Positions 37,001 to 45,985 of a stretch of DNA of 64,000 nt are shown here, piece by piece. The position numbers were made by a program, and so were the translations under genes. Below the pieces are notes generated by a model. That model was not told the DNA's origin. It made no database searches and saw only the letters and a program-made list of their open reading frames with translations. Position 1 is the first letter of the stretch, and each line of letters starts with the position of its first letter. The DNA comes from Paramesorhizobium deserti (GTDB lineage Bacteria; Pseudomonadota; Alphaproteobacteria; Rhizobiales; Rhizobiaceae): contig NZ_LNTU01000001.1 in assembly GCF_001558695.1 (NCBI RefSeq), positions 744,001 to 808,000 of the forward strand, given 5' to 3'.

Positions 37001-37848
37001 AAGGTATCGGCGATGCCCGATAGCTCCGCCAGATGGGCGCGCATGGCGTTTGCGCCGAGCGCGCAGTTGAGCCCGATGGTGAAGGGCCGGGCATGGCGCA
37101 GCGAATACCAGAAGGCCGTCGGCGTCTGGCCGGAAAGCGTGCGGCCCGAGAGATCGGTGATTGTGCCTGATATCATGACAGGCAGGCGGACGCCCTTTTC
37201 CGCGAAGATTTCTTCCGTGGCAAAGACCGCCGCCTTGGCGTTCAGCGTATCGAAGATGGTCTCGATCAGGATGATGTCGGCCCCGCCATCGATGAGGCCC
37301 CTCACTTGCTCCGCATAAGCGAGTTTGAGATCATCGAAGGTGACGGCGCGGAAGCCCGGATTGTTGACGTCGGGCGAGATGGAGGCGGTGCGGTTGGTGG
37401 GTCCCAGCGCGCCGGCGACGAAGCGGCGGCGGCCATCGGTCTGTTCCGCCCGAAGCGCGGCGCGGCGGGCCAGCCGCGCGCCGTCGCGGTTCAGCTCATA
37501 GACCATATCCTCCATGCCGTAATCGGCCTGGGCGATAGAGGTGGAGGAAAAGGTGTTGGTTTCGAGGATATCGGCGCCGGCCATGGCATAGGCGTAATGG
37601 ATTTCCTCGATCGCCGCCGGCTGGGTCAGCGTCAGAAGATCATTGTTGCCCTGCAGATGGCATTCGCAGGCGGCGAAGCGCTCGCCGCGGAAATGCTCCT
37701 CATGGAAGCCGAGCCCCTGGATCTGCGTCCCCATCGCTCCATCGAGGATAAGGATACGCTCCCGCGCGGCCTTGGTCAGCGCCGCCAGCACTTCCGAACC
37801 GTCCGGCTTTGGCGCTTCCGGGCCAAAGAGATCATCGATGGAACTCAT
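34069..37848 (-). CDS. metH: Cobalamin-dependent methionine synthase
   Basis: A 1259-aa four-domain enzyme transferring the methyl group of methyl-tetrahydrofolate to homocysteine through methylcobalamin. Homocysteine domain (about 25-345) with zinc cysteines in GLNCALGA and GGCCGSTP; pterin-binding domain (about 360-620) with [16 protein letters not shown]; cobalamin domain (about 650-890) with the lower-ligand His in [11 protein letters not shown]-terminal SAM/reactivation domain (about 910-1240) ending LNYVPGE. Full length. A palindrome spans its promoter, and a cobalamin riboswitch lies further upstream beyond a small gene. Confidence 0.97.
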   Translation of the reverse strand: MSSIDDLFGPEAPKPDGSEVLAALTKAARERILILDGAMGTQIQGLGFHEEHFRGERFAACECHLQGNNDLLTLTQPAAIEEIHYAYAMAGADILETNTFSSTSIAQADYGMEDMVYELNRDGARLARRAALRAEQTDGRRRFVAGALGPTNRTASISPDVNNPGFRAVTFDDLKLAYAEQVRGLIDGGADIILIETIFDTLNAKAAVFATEEIFAEKGVRLPVMISGTITDLSGRTLSGQTPTAFWYSLRHARPFTIGLNCALGANAMRAHLAELSGIADTFVCAYPNAGLPNEFGQYDESPEAMAAQIEDFAREGLVNVVGGCCGSTPDHIRAIAEAVSRHKPRAIPEAEPLMRLSGLEPFTLTKDIPFVNVGERTNVTGSARFRKLITAGDYAAALDVARDQVENGAQIIDVNMDEGLIDSQKAMTEFLNLIAAEPDIARVPVMIDSSKWEVIEAGLKCVQGKPVVNSISMKEGEEAFLHHALLCRAYGAAVVVMAFDEQGQADTEARKVEICTRAYRLLTEKVGFPPEDIIFDPNIFAVATGIEEHNNYGVDFIEATRAITKTLPHVHVSGGVSNLSFSFRGNEPVREAMHAVFLYHAIQAGMDMGIVNAGQLAVYESIEPELREACEDVVLNRRLDATERLLELAERFKGGAGKEARERDLSWREWPVEKRLEHALVNGITEYIEADTEEARLKAERPLHVIEGPLMAGMNVVGDLFGSGKMFLPQVVKSARVMKQAVAVLLPYMEEEKRLNGGSGERQSAGKVLMATVKGDVHDIGKNIVGVVLACNNYEIIDLGVMVPAQKILQVAREEKVDIIGLSGLITPSLDEMAHVAAEMEREGFDIPLLIGGATTSRVHTAVKIHPRYEKGQTVYVVDASRAVGVVSNLLSPDMRENYIQSVRDEYAKVAAAHARNEAEKLRLPLARARANALLIDWDAYTPPKPSFLGTRAFENWDLEELSRYIDWTPFFQTWELKGRFPAILDDEKQGEAARQLYADAKAMLKKIIDEKWFRPRAVIGFWPANSVGDDIRLFTDESRKQDLATFFTLRQQLSRRGDKPNVALSDFVAPLGMKPDYLGGFVVTAGIEEVAIAERFERANDDYSSILVKALADRFAEAFAELMHERVRKEFWGYAPDESLTGDELIAEGYEGIRPAPGYPAQPDHTEKATLFRLLDAERAAGVSLTEGYSMWPGSSVSGLYLAHPESYYFGVAKVERDQVEDYAARKKMAVSEVERWLGPILNYVPGERATSVEAAE

Positions 37849-37895
37849 TGCAATTGACTACCTGCTCTGCCTGCCAACCGGATAGGTGAGTGGAT

Positions 37896-37924
37896 TTAAT
37901 GACATAAAGATATGTTTATGTCAA
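37896..37924 (-). promoter_or_regulatory. metH promoter with overlapping 22-bp palindrome (SahR-type operator candidate)
   Basis: On the minus strand, TTGACA (37919-37924), 17-base spacer, CATTAA (37896-37901). The perfect dyad GACATAAA-N6-TTTATGTC at 37901-37922 fills the space between the two boxes. Its shape and sequence (ATAAAGATAT core) resemble, from memory, the ArsR-type SahR operators predicted before methionine-cycle genes in alphaproteobacteria. Repression of metH by such a protein, relieved by S-adenosylhomocysteine, is the inference. Confidence 0.6.
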
Positions 37925-38021
37925 ATTAAGCGCACCGGATTTTGGGCATGACAAAGCGGCCCCGCGCCCTACCGGGAAGGGGGTGACGACATCTGAGGAT
38001 AGCTTCTTTTCTGGGCTGGCT

Positions 38022-38270
38022 TTAATTCCGCAGCCTGGCCGGCCCCGCCAGCGAAGCGATCAGTGCAACGAACATCTCCCGCAATCGATGGGGCCCGGCC
38101 AGATTGCCGCGGTAGAGATCGAGCTTGCGCACCTCTTGCGCCGCGGCGGCGGCCATATCGGCCTCCTTCGGCAGCCATATAAGCCAGGCGAGGAAGATCT
38201 CCTCCGGCGATTTCTGTGCGATATTGCGACGTTCGGCGGTCGTCTTGGCTTGCAGTTCGGCAGTCGGCAT
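38022..38270 (-). CDS. Hypothetical 82-aa protein downstream of a cobalamin riboswitch
   Basis: No family recognised. The protein starts MPTAELQAKTTAERRNIAQK, then has SPEEIFLAWLIWLPKEADMA, an acidic-amphipathic helix, and ends AGPHRLREMFVALIASL. It is mostly helical with no signal peptide or metal motif. ATG 38270 has GGGGA five bases upstream; that ribosome site forms the 3' arm of a CCCCG/CGGGG hairpin (38275-38293 region), so translation could be gated. It is the only gene between the riboswitch and metH. Confidence 0.55.
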   Translation of the reverse strand: MPTAELQAKTTAERRNIAQKSPEEIFLAWLIWLPKEADMAAAAAQEVRKLDLYRGNLAGPHRLREMFVALIASLAGPARLRN

Positions 38271-38404
38271 CAAAATCCCCGATGATGTGGCGGGGACATT
38301 CAGGTGCACACATGCCGGACGGGTGATGGTCTGAAACCATCCGGGCAAGCGATACACCGGGACACCCCGCCCGTTGACCTCTAGCGGACGCTTCCGCGTC
38401 CCTT

Positions 38405-38582
38405 ATCGGGGCAGGTCTCCTGGCTCACGGGTCATCACTGCTGTCCGGCCTTCCCGATCCACGAAAGATCAGTGGCGTGATGAAACGACAACAGCTCGCC
38501 GCATACAGTTGCGGGGGCAGCGCCGGCCTTGCACTCCGAATAAGAGCACGCACCGGCTTCCCTCTTAGCCTTCTCGCCGTTT
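38405..38582 (-). ncRNA. Cobalamin (adenosylcobalamin) riboswitch
   Basis: Reading the minus strand, all conserved blocks occur in order: GGGAA with CGGTG (38541-38552 region), GCTGCCCCCGCAACTGTA, GCCACTG, CGGGAAGGCC, and the closing GAGCCAGGAGACCTGCC ending near 38410. This is the standard B12 aptamer. The expression platform probably lies between 38404 and the 82-aa gene at 38270, where a CCCCG/CGGGG hairpin covers that gene's ribosome site and is followed by ATTTT. Confidence 0.95.
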
Positions 38583-38596
38583 TAGCGCCTGTTCTT

Positions 38597-38624
38597 ATCC
38601 GAAAAGTCGCAGACTTTTCTGGAT
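38597..38624. repeat. Interspersed hairpin element 5' of the riboswitch
   Basis: ATCC GAAAAGTC GCA GACTTTTC T GGAT, followed by CATGCTC: a near-perfect 12-bp hairpin of the same family as the elements at 7002 and 14423. Confidence 0.6.
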
Positions 38625-38910
38625 CATGCTCAGCCCGACTCGAAGGAACCTCGATCGCTCCATTAGCACCGCGCGCTTTGATCCTGTCAACAAGAAGCGG
38701 CGGGCGACGGGACAAATGGCAGCGGAAAATTCAACCATCTGTGAAGCATCGGCGCAAAATGTGACCCAAAATCACGGGTTTATGCTGTCAATCCATCACC
38801 GCTGCGCCATAATTCTCTGCAAATGAGGATTGAAAGGGACATGTTTCCTGCGAATTGCCACCTGTGCTCCGATTGAGGGTATGGCACGGCAAGGCGCAGA
38901 AGGAGGTAAT
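38625..38910 (+). other. Leader region of the BA14K gene, no gene seen
   Basis: This stretch contains no convincing coding frame. It ends with AGGAGG at 38901-38906, the ribosome site of the BA14K gene. Riboswitch transcription runs the other way, so the promoter for BA14K should be here; TTGAAA near 38830 is one possible -35 box but no matching -10 box stands out. Confidence 0.4.
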
Positions 38911-39372
38911 ATGAGAACGCATATTTCGGCGGTCCTCACCGTCCTGATGGCATTGGCCATGGGGCTTCCCAGCGCGATCGGAACGGCGAATGCCGCCCCG
39001 CTTTCGGTTGCCAACCCGCAACCGGCCGCCACTTCCGGACCGGTCGAGATGGTCCGGCACCGCGAATACCGGCATCGTGATTATCGGCACAGGCCGCGCT
39101 GGCATCACCGCCGCCATTGGGGCCACCATCCGCGCTGGGACCGGCGCTGGCATCATCGCCGCCACTGGCATCACCGCCGGCATTACCGCCCCTATTATGG
39201 CGGGGGCTGGTACACTCCGCGCTACCGGCCGCGGTACTATAACCGCCGTCCGGCGGCGGGCAATGCGCATACGCGCTGGTGCTATAACCGCTACCGCTCC
39301 TACAGGGCTTACGACAATACCTATCAGCCCTATAACGGCCCACGCCGCCAGTGCTACTCGCCCTATATCTAA
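38911..39372 (+). CDS. BA14K-family secreted protein
   Basis: A 153-aa protein with a signal peptide (cleavage near TANA-AP, residue 28), a long His/Arg/Tyr/Trp-rich repeat region ([19 protein letters not shown] and following), and the C-terminal BA14K pattern [29 protein letters not shown]. The Brucella homolog is an immunoreactive protein with lectin-like activity. AGGAGG precedes the ATG by four bases. Confidence 0.9.
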   Translation: MRTHISAVLTVLMALAMGLPSAIGTANAAPLSVANPQPAATSGPVEMVRHREYRHRDYRHRPRWHHRRHWGHHPRWDRRWHHRRHWHHRRHYRPYYGGGWYTPRYRPRYYNRRPAAGNAHTRWCYNRYRSYRAYDNTYQPYNGPRRQCYSPYI

Positions 39373-39396
39373 ATAGGGAATGATCTCCCAATTAAG

Positions 39397-39422
39397 AGCC
39401 CCGGTTTTTCCGGGGCTTTTTC
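39397..39422 (+). terminator. Intrinsic terminator after BA14K gene
   Basis: AGCCCCGG, loop TTTTT, CCGGGGCT, then TTTTT: a classic 8-bp GC stem with a T run, 24 bases after the stop codon. Confidence 0.9.
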
Positions 39423-39476
39423 GTTCGTGCCCAATAGGGTTAGGTTAAACCGGACCCTGTTTCACGGGAGGGATGA

Positions 39477-39737
39477 ATGAGCGGACCAAGTACGGAACAA
39501 ACTGCCCTCGGCATGATGGAGATCGCCATCTGCCTTGCGCAAATCCTGCACGAGGCGGACTCGAGCGTCGCCCGGCGCATGAACTACGCGGCGGGCAAGA
39601 TTTATAACCGCCTCAAGGGCCAGGGGAATGATGGCGCGGCCGAACTCGTCTACGCATTCGGGCGCACCCTGCTCGACCGGGAGCTTTTCCCGACGGACGA
39701 CGATTTACCGGAGGATGCGGAGATTCACGTGACGTAG
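39477..39737 (+). CDS. Hypothetical 86-aa protein
   Basis: A small soluble helical protein (EQTALGMMEIAICLAQILHEADSS..., then NYAAGKIYNRLKGQG) with an acidic tail (DDDLPEDAEI). GGGAGGG before the ATG supports translation. The helix-turn arrangement does not match a known DNA-binding motif by eye. Its last 13 bases overlap the opposing gene at 39725. Confidence 0.6.
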   Translation: MSGPSTEQTALGMMEIAICLAQILHEADSSVARRMNYAAGKIYNRLKGQGNDGAAELVYAFGRTLLDRELFPTDDDLPEDAEIHVT

Positions 39738-39970
39738 GCGCCAATAGAGGCCCCGACGAGCGCGATCGCGAGCGCGATCATGATTCCATAGAGACGCGGC
39801 CGGTCGAACAGCACCGCGAAAGCCGAAAACCACGCCACGATGGCCGCGCCAAGGGCAAAGAGGAAGCCCGGCTTGTCGCCGACCGTAATGTTGACGGCCA
39901 TTAGCCCACCGATAATGAGCGCACCGAACACGATCAGCAGCCCTGTGGCATATCTTTCGTAATCGTCCAT
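39725..39970 (-). CDS. Small membrane protein, three helices
   Basis: An 81-aa protein beginning MDDYERYATG with hydrophobic segments near 10-28, 38-56 and 60-78. ATG 39970 has GAGGA six bases upstream; a TTG two codons earlier is the alternative. No family recognised. Convergent with and overlapping the 86-aa gene by 13 bases. Confidence 0.6.
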   Translation of the reverse strand: MDDYERYATGLLIVFGALIIGGLMAVNITVGDKPGFLFALGAAIVAWFSAFAVLFDRPRLYGIMIALAIALVGASIGAYVT

Positions 39971-40157
39971 TTCCAATCCTCAATTCACAAGCCGGCACGC
40001 GACTCGAAAGCTTTTCCGCTTCCGTGGTTATTTCTAGGCGGAAGCCGCAAAAATGTCTCGCCTTATCAGCCCGATCACCGACCCTTTTGCCCAGACAAAC
40101 ATTATTCCTGTCCGGCTTCAACAACATCATTTGGCGAAACATGTTAAGATCGACACC

Positions 40158-40730
40158 ATGGAATCGCTTGGAATAACCAGTTTCGAGACGGCTATAGGCC
40201 CCTGCGCCATCGCCTGGGGCGGAAAGGGTATTGTCGGCGTGCAACTGCCGGAGGCGACCGCCGCGGCAACGCGTGCTAGGCTGCTGAAGCGGTTCCCGCT
40301 GGCGCAGGAGCGGACAGCGCCTGCCTCCATTCTGGATGTGATCGACCGCATCGTCGCGCTGCTGGAAGGCGAGAGGGTGGATTTGTCCGAGGCTCCGCTC
40401 GACATGGAAGGATTGCCGGCGCTTCACCGGCAGGTCTATGAAATTGCGCTCGAAATACCGCCAGGCGAGACCATGACCTACGGGGCGATCGCCCGGCGAA
40501 TCGGCGATGTCAGCCTTTCGCAGGCTGTGGGACAAGCGCTGGGCAAGAACCCCTTCCCCGTCGTCGTGCCCTGCCATCGCGTGCTCGGCTCCGGCGGCAA
40601 GACGGGCGGCTTCTCGGCCAATGGCGGCGCCGAGACGAAGCTGCGGATATTGACCATAGAAAGAGCGAAGACCAGCGACGAACCCGATCTCTTCGGCAAT
40701 CTGCCGCTCGCGATGAAGCCACGCGAATAA
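40158..40730 (+). CDS. ogt: Methylated-DNA-[protein]-cysteine S-methyltransferase
   Basis: A 190-aa O6-alkylguanine DNA alkyltransferase, a suicide repair protein. The acceptor Cys is in VVPCHRVLGSGGKTGGFS, preceded by the DNA-binding helix TYGAIARRIGDVSLSQAVGQALGKNP; the N-terminal domain is the usual short alpha/beta piece. ATG 40158 (MESLGITSFET) matches the family start; an ATG at 40053 would add 35 unconserved residues. Not fused to an Ada regulator domain. Confidence 0.93.
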   Translation: MESLGITSFETAIGPCAIAWGGKGIVGVQLPEATAAATRARLLKRFPLAQERTAPASILDVIDRIVALLEGERVDLSEAPLDMEGLPALHRQVYEIALEIPPGETMTYGAIARRIGDVSLSQAVGQALGKNPFPVVVPCHRVLGSGGKTGGFSANGGAETKLRILTIERAKTSDEPDLFGNLPLAMKPRE

Positions 40731-40742
40731 TTCTGACTCGAT

Positions 40743-41036
40743 TTAGCGAGCTTTCGACACCACATCCGCCGAGTAGCGCAATTCGCGCATCGGGCGCACA
40801 TACTTGGTGGTCTCGCTGTAGACGGGGTGAGCCTTGAAGGCCGCCAATGCCGCGTCGTCGGCAAATTCGGCGTAGACGACGAGATCGATCCTGTCGCAAA
40901 GCGGGTCGACCTTGGTGTTCTCCAGGACCTCGAACAGATCGGAATGGGGGATGGTCCCAAGTTGCTCCAGCCCGGCACGCATTTCCTCGAGATCCTGCCC
41001 TTCCCTGGCGCTGAAAAAAACAATGTGCCGGATCAA
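40743..41036 (-). CDS. Dabb (stress-responsive A/B barrel) family protein
   Basis: A 97-aa dimeric alpha-beta barrel protein. MIRHIVFFSAREGQDLEEM at the start, VVYAEFADDAALAAFKAHPVY in the middle and the final MRELRYSADV strand are typical of Dabb proteins such as plant HS1 homologs. Function unknown in bacteria. It is convergent with ogt, 12 bases away. Confidence 0.88.
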   Translation of the reverse strand: MIRHIVFFSAREGQDLEEMRAGLEQLGTIPHSDLFEVLENTKVDPLCDRIDLVVYAEFADDAALAAFKAHPVYSETTKYVRPMRELRYSADVVSKAR

Positions 41037-41217
41037 GACCGCTTCCTTTCCACTGAATGCTTCTGCACCGTTCCGGGCGATCTGCAGAGCGCTGCCCGTG
41101 GGGTGCGGACATGCTCTACCCCATCTCGGACGGAAACGGAATCATTCGTGGAAAAGATTTGAACAGAGGTAAGGGAGTAAGGAAATTTGATTCCTCCGAG
41201 GAGGTCCACCCTATTCC

Positions 41218-41562
41218 CTATGCAGCGGCGCGGCCCGATCCCGTGCCGGGCGCCAATGTCACCTCAAGTCCGTTCAGGTCCGGCGTCATGATCAGTTGGC
41301 AGGACAGGCGGGAATTCTCCTCGACATGGAAGGTCTGGTCGAGCTGGTCCTGCTCCTCATCGAGCGGCTCGTAGAGCTTCGGCAGCCAGTTCTCATCCAC
41401 ATAGACATGGCAGGTGCCGCAGGCGCAGGCGCCGCCGCACTCGGCCTTGATGTCAATCCCCCAGTCGCGGATGATCTCCATCACGCGGAAGCCTTCGAGC
41501 GCCTCCAGCGTGTGGCGCTCGCCGTTCTGGTCGATAACGTGGATGAAAAGCGTATCGGACAC
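41218..41562 (-). CDS. 2Fe-2S ferredoxin (adrenodoxin type)
   Basis: A 114-aa electron carrier. The cluster ligands follow the adrenodoxin pattern C-x5-C-x2-C (Cys42, Cys48, Cys51) plus a distal Cys88 in SRLSCQL. It lies five bases downstream of the ferredoxin reductase gene in the cys series, so it likely passes electrons from that reductase; sulfite reductase is the obvious local acceptor. Confidence 0.93.
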   Translation of the reverse strand: MSDTLFIHVIDQNGERHTLEALEGFRVMEIIRDWGIDIKAECGGACACGTCHVYVDENWLPKLYEPLDEEQDQLDQTFHVEENSRLSCQLIMTPDLNGLEVTLAPGTGSGRAAA

Positions 41563-41567
41563 TGTGA

Positions 41568-43200
<1,633 letters not shown>

Positions 43201-43204
<4 letters not shown>

Positions 43205-43971
43205 AAATTCGATTCCGTCAGCGAAATGTTGGCCAGCGTGTCGGTCAGGCCCGTCAGGTGAATGCCGCATTCGGTCTTGTCGGTGCCGGCCCAGCGCCCG
43301 GCGCGCTGGTCTTCGCCATCCTCGACCGGCTTGGTGCAGGGCATGCAGCCGATCGAGCGATAGCCCTTTTCGACAAGGGGATGGGCAGGCAGGTCATGCG
43401 CCGTCATATAGGCCTGCAGATCCGCCGTTTGCCAGCGGGCCAGCGGGTTGATGCGGATGCGCGAACCCACCGCCTCGAAAACGGGGAGTGCGGCGCGGGT
43501 CGACGCCTGGAACTGCTTGCGACCGGTCATCCAGGCGCGATAGGGCGCCACCGCGCGCGCCATCGGCTCGACCTTGCGGATATAGCAGCAGCGATCCTTG
43601 TCGGTCATGGACAGCGCCCCGAAGGGGTCTTCCCGCTTCAGCGAACTCTGGAGGGGATAGACATTCTGCACGTCGGTCAGGCCCAATTCCTCAATCAGGC
43701 GATCGCGATGGGCAAGCGTCGCGCTGAAATGCTTTCCGGTCTCGAGGAAGATGATCGGCGTCGAATGGTCGACCTCGGAGATCAGATGCAGAAGCACCGC
43801 GGATTCGGCACCGAAGGACGAAACCACGGCGATCTCCTCATTGAAGAGATGGTCGATCGCGAGCTCGATGATGAGCCGCGAATCGAGACCGCCATAGCGC
43901 GCCTCCAGTGCGCGGGCCTCATCGGCCACAGACTTTTCGTCAGTATCAGGCAGCACGGCTGACAGGGCCAT
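43201..43971 (-). CDS. cysH: Adenylyl-sulfate (APS) reductase, CysH family
   Basis: A 256-aa reductase forming sulfite from activated sulfate with thioredoxin. The FGAESAVLLHL PP-loop and FLETGKHFSATL are present. Two cysteine pairs (KDRCCYIRKVEPM and IGCMPCTKP) supply a 4Fe-4S cluster, which marks the APS rather than PAPS branch. The catalytic Cys is in TECGIHLTG at the C-terminus. ATG 43971 lies inside the end of cysI (26-base overlap); a longer frame to 44238 is only open by chance inside cysI. Confidence 0.95.
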
Positions 43972-45616
43972 AGAGCGCCTCCTTGAACGGTGCGGCCCCG
44001 ACGCGCCTGTATGCTGCAAGGAAGTTCTCCTCCTTGCTGGTGCGCAGACCCAGATAGGTGTCGACGATCTTTTCGATGGCATCGACCACTTCCTCCGAGG
44101 AGAAGCCTCGGCCGGTGATCTCGCCCACCGTGGTGATCTCGTCGGCCGAGCCGCCCAGCGTGATCTGATAGAGCTCCTCACCCTTCTTCTCGACACCGAG
44201 AATGCCGATATGGCCGACATGATGATGGCCGCAGGCATTGATGCAGCCGGAGATCTTGATCTTCAATTCGCCGATCTCCGCTTGGCGCTCGGCCGCGCCG
44301 AAACGCTCGGAAATGCGCTGGGCCACCGGAATGGAGCGGGCATTGGCAAGCGCGCAGTAATCAAGACCCGGGCAGGCGATGATGTCGGTGATCAGCCCTG
44401 CATTGGCGGTGGCGAGCCCATCGGCCAGAAGCAGTTCATAGACCGCGTGCAGATCGGCAAGCGCCACATGCGGCAGAACCAGGTTCTGCTCGTGGCTGAC
44501 GCGGATTTCGTCCTGCGAATATTTCTCGGCGATATCGGCGACGAGTTCCATCTGCTCGGCGCTGGCGTCGCCCGGAATGCCGCCGATGGGTTTGAGCGAG
44601 ATGGTGACGACGCCGTAATCGGGGTTCTTGTGCGGCGTCACGTTCTGATCGACCCAGGCGGCGAAACCGGCATCGGCCTTCTTGGCGGCAGCAAGCGCGC
44701 CCCAGCCTTCCGGCCGCTCGGGCAGAACAGGCGGGCGGAAATAGGTCATGATGGCGTCGATATCCCCTTGCGGCAGCTTGAGGTCGCTCTCCTTCAGCGC
44801 CTGCCATTCTGCCTCGATCTGGCGGGTCAGCTCCTCCACACCCGTCTCATGGACGAGGATCTTGATGCGCGCCTTGTACTTGTTGTCACGGCGACCATGG
44901 AGGTTGTAAACGCGGACGATGGCCGTGGTGTAGGACAGCAGATCCTCGGCTGGCAGGAAATCGCGGATTTTCTTGGCGACCATCGGCGTGCGGCCCTGAC
45001 CGCCGCCGACATAGACGGCGAAGCCCAGCTCGCCCGCCTCGTTCTTTTTCAGGTGCAGACCGATGTCATGTGTCTGGATCGCCGCGCGGTCATGTTCGGC
45101 GCCGGTGACGGCAATCTTGAACTTGCGCGGCAGATAAGAGAATTCCGGATGCAGCGACGACCATTGCCTGAGAATCTCGGCAAAAGGCCTGGGATCGGCC
45201 ACCTCGTCGGCGGCGACGCCTGAGAAATGATCGGCGGTGACATTGCGGATGCAGTTACCCGACGTCTGCATGGCATGCATCTCGACTTCCGCCAGCTCGT
45301 CCAGGATCTTCGGAATATCGGCAAGCGCCGGCCAGTTGTACTGGATGTTCTGGCGCGTGGTGAAATGGCCATAGCCGCGATCATAGGTGCGGGCGATGTG
45401 GCCGAGCTTGCGCATCTGGCGGCCGGACAGCGTACCGTAGGGGACGGCGACGCGCAGCATATAGGCGTGAAGCTGGAGATAGACGCCGTTCATCAGGCGC
45501 AGCGGCTTGAACTGGTCCTCCGTCAGCTCGCCAGACAGGCGGCGCTCGACCTGGTCCTTGAACTGTTCGACGCGGGCGGCGACAAAGGCGTGGTCGAACT
45601 CATCGTAACGATACAT
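43946..45616 (-). CDS. cysI: Sulfite reductase hemoprotein
   Basis: A 556-aa siroheme enzyme reducing sulfite to sulfide by six electrons. It has the siroheme-binding SGNCIRNVTADHFSG near 120-135 and the cluster cysteines in ACPGLDYCALANARS (C-x5-C) and SGCINACGHHHVG (C-x3-C). No flavoprotein subunit (CysJ) is encoded nearby; the adjacent FNR-ferredoxin pair is the likely electron source. Third gene of the series cysG-DUF2849-cysI-cysH-DUF934. Confidence 0.95.
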   Translation of the reverse strand: MYRYDEFDHAFVAARVEQFKDQVERRLSGELTEDQFKPLRLMNGVYLQLHAYMLRVAVPYGTLSGRQMRKLGHIARTYDRGYGHFTTRQNIQYNWPALADIPKILDELAEVEMHAMQTSGNCIRNVTADHFSGVAADEVADPRPFAEILRQWSSLHPEFSYLPRKFKIAVTGAEHDRAAIQTHDIGLHLKKNEAGELGFAVYVGGGQGRTPMVAKKIRDFLPAEDLLSYTTAIVRVYNLHGRRDNKYKARIKILVHETGVEELTRQIEAEWQALKESDLKLPQGDIDAIMTYFRPPVLPERPEGWGALAAAKKADAGFAAWVDQNVTPHKNPDYGVVTISLKPIGGIPGDASAEQMELVADIAEKYSQDEIRVSHEQNLVLPHVALADLHAVYELLLADGLATANAGLITDIIACPGLDYCALANARSIPVAQRISERFGAAERQAEIGELKIKISGCINACGHHHVGHIGILGVEKKGEELYQITLGGSADEITTVGEITGRGFSSEEVVDAIEKIVDTYLGLRTSKEENFLAAYRRVGAAPFKEALYGPVSRAA

Positions 45617-45663
45617 GGCTCAAATGTTTCCTGATGCGTTTGGCTGTCTGGCTGTTCATCTGG

Positions 45664-45969
45664 TCAGGCGGCGGAAGCGGCCGGCTTCCTGCGTGGTTCG
45701 AAATCGATCGTGGGCCCGGAGATGCGGATGCGCTCGCGCAGGCGCAGCGGATAGAGCTCGCCGCCGCGGTCCTCGACATCGATCAGATTGGCATCGACTA
45801 CGAGATTGGCGCCCATCGCGGCCTTTCCAGCTGCTTCGAGCTCTGCTGCCGCCTCCTGATCACGGGCGATCGACACGCCTTCGATAGTCTCGCGCCACTG
45901 GCCGTCGGCTCCGTACCAGACGACTTCGCCGTCGGTCAGGCGGTTGGCGGTCAGAACCTTGATCGTCAT
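45664..45969 (-). CDS. DUF2849 domain protein
   Basis: A 101-aa protein of the family that sits between cysG and cysI in alphaproteobacteria. It reads TIKVLTANRLTDGEVVWYG, a helical middle and PLRLRERIRISGPTIDF. Function unknown; the constant position suggests a part in siroheme insertion or sulfite reductase assembly, which is inference. ATG 45969 is chosen over a TTG one codon before it. Confidence 0.88.
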   Translation of the reverse strand: MTIKVLTANRLTDGEVVWYGADGQWRETIEGVSIARDQEAAAELEAAGKAAMGANLVVDANLIDVEDRGGELYPLRLRERIRISGPTIDFEPRRKPAASAA

Positions 45970-45985
45970 CAATCTCGTCCTTCAA

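Noticed and set aside
35104-37023. A 639-codon + strand frame opposite metH
   Set aside because: Antisense shadow of a well-conserved enzyme; His/Asp/Arg-rich with no recognisable motif.
34069-37848. metH as the direct target of the B12 riboswitch
   Set aside because: A separate gene and a good promoter with operator lie between the aptamer and metH, so direct control is not claimed, although read-through is possible.
43972-44238. An 89-residue N-terminal extension of CysH
   Set aside because: It lies wholly within cysI in another frame and is Arg/Ser-rich nonsense; the CysH family begins near MALSAVLPD.
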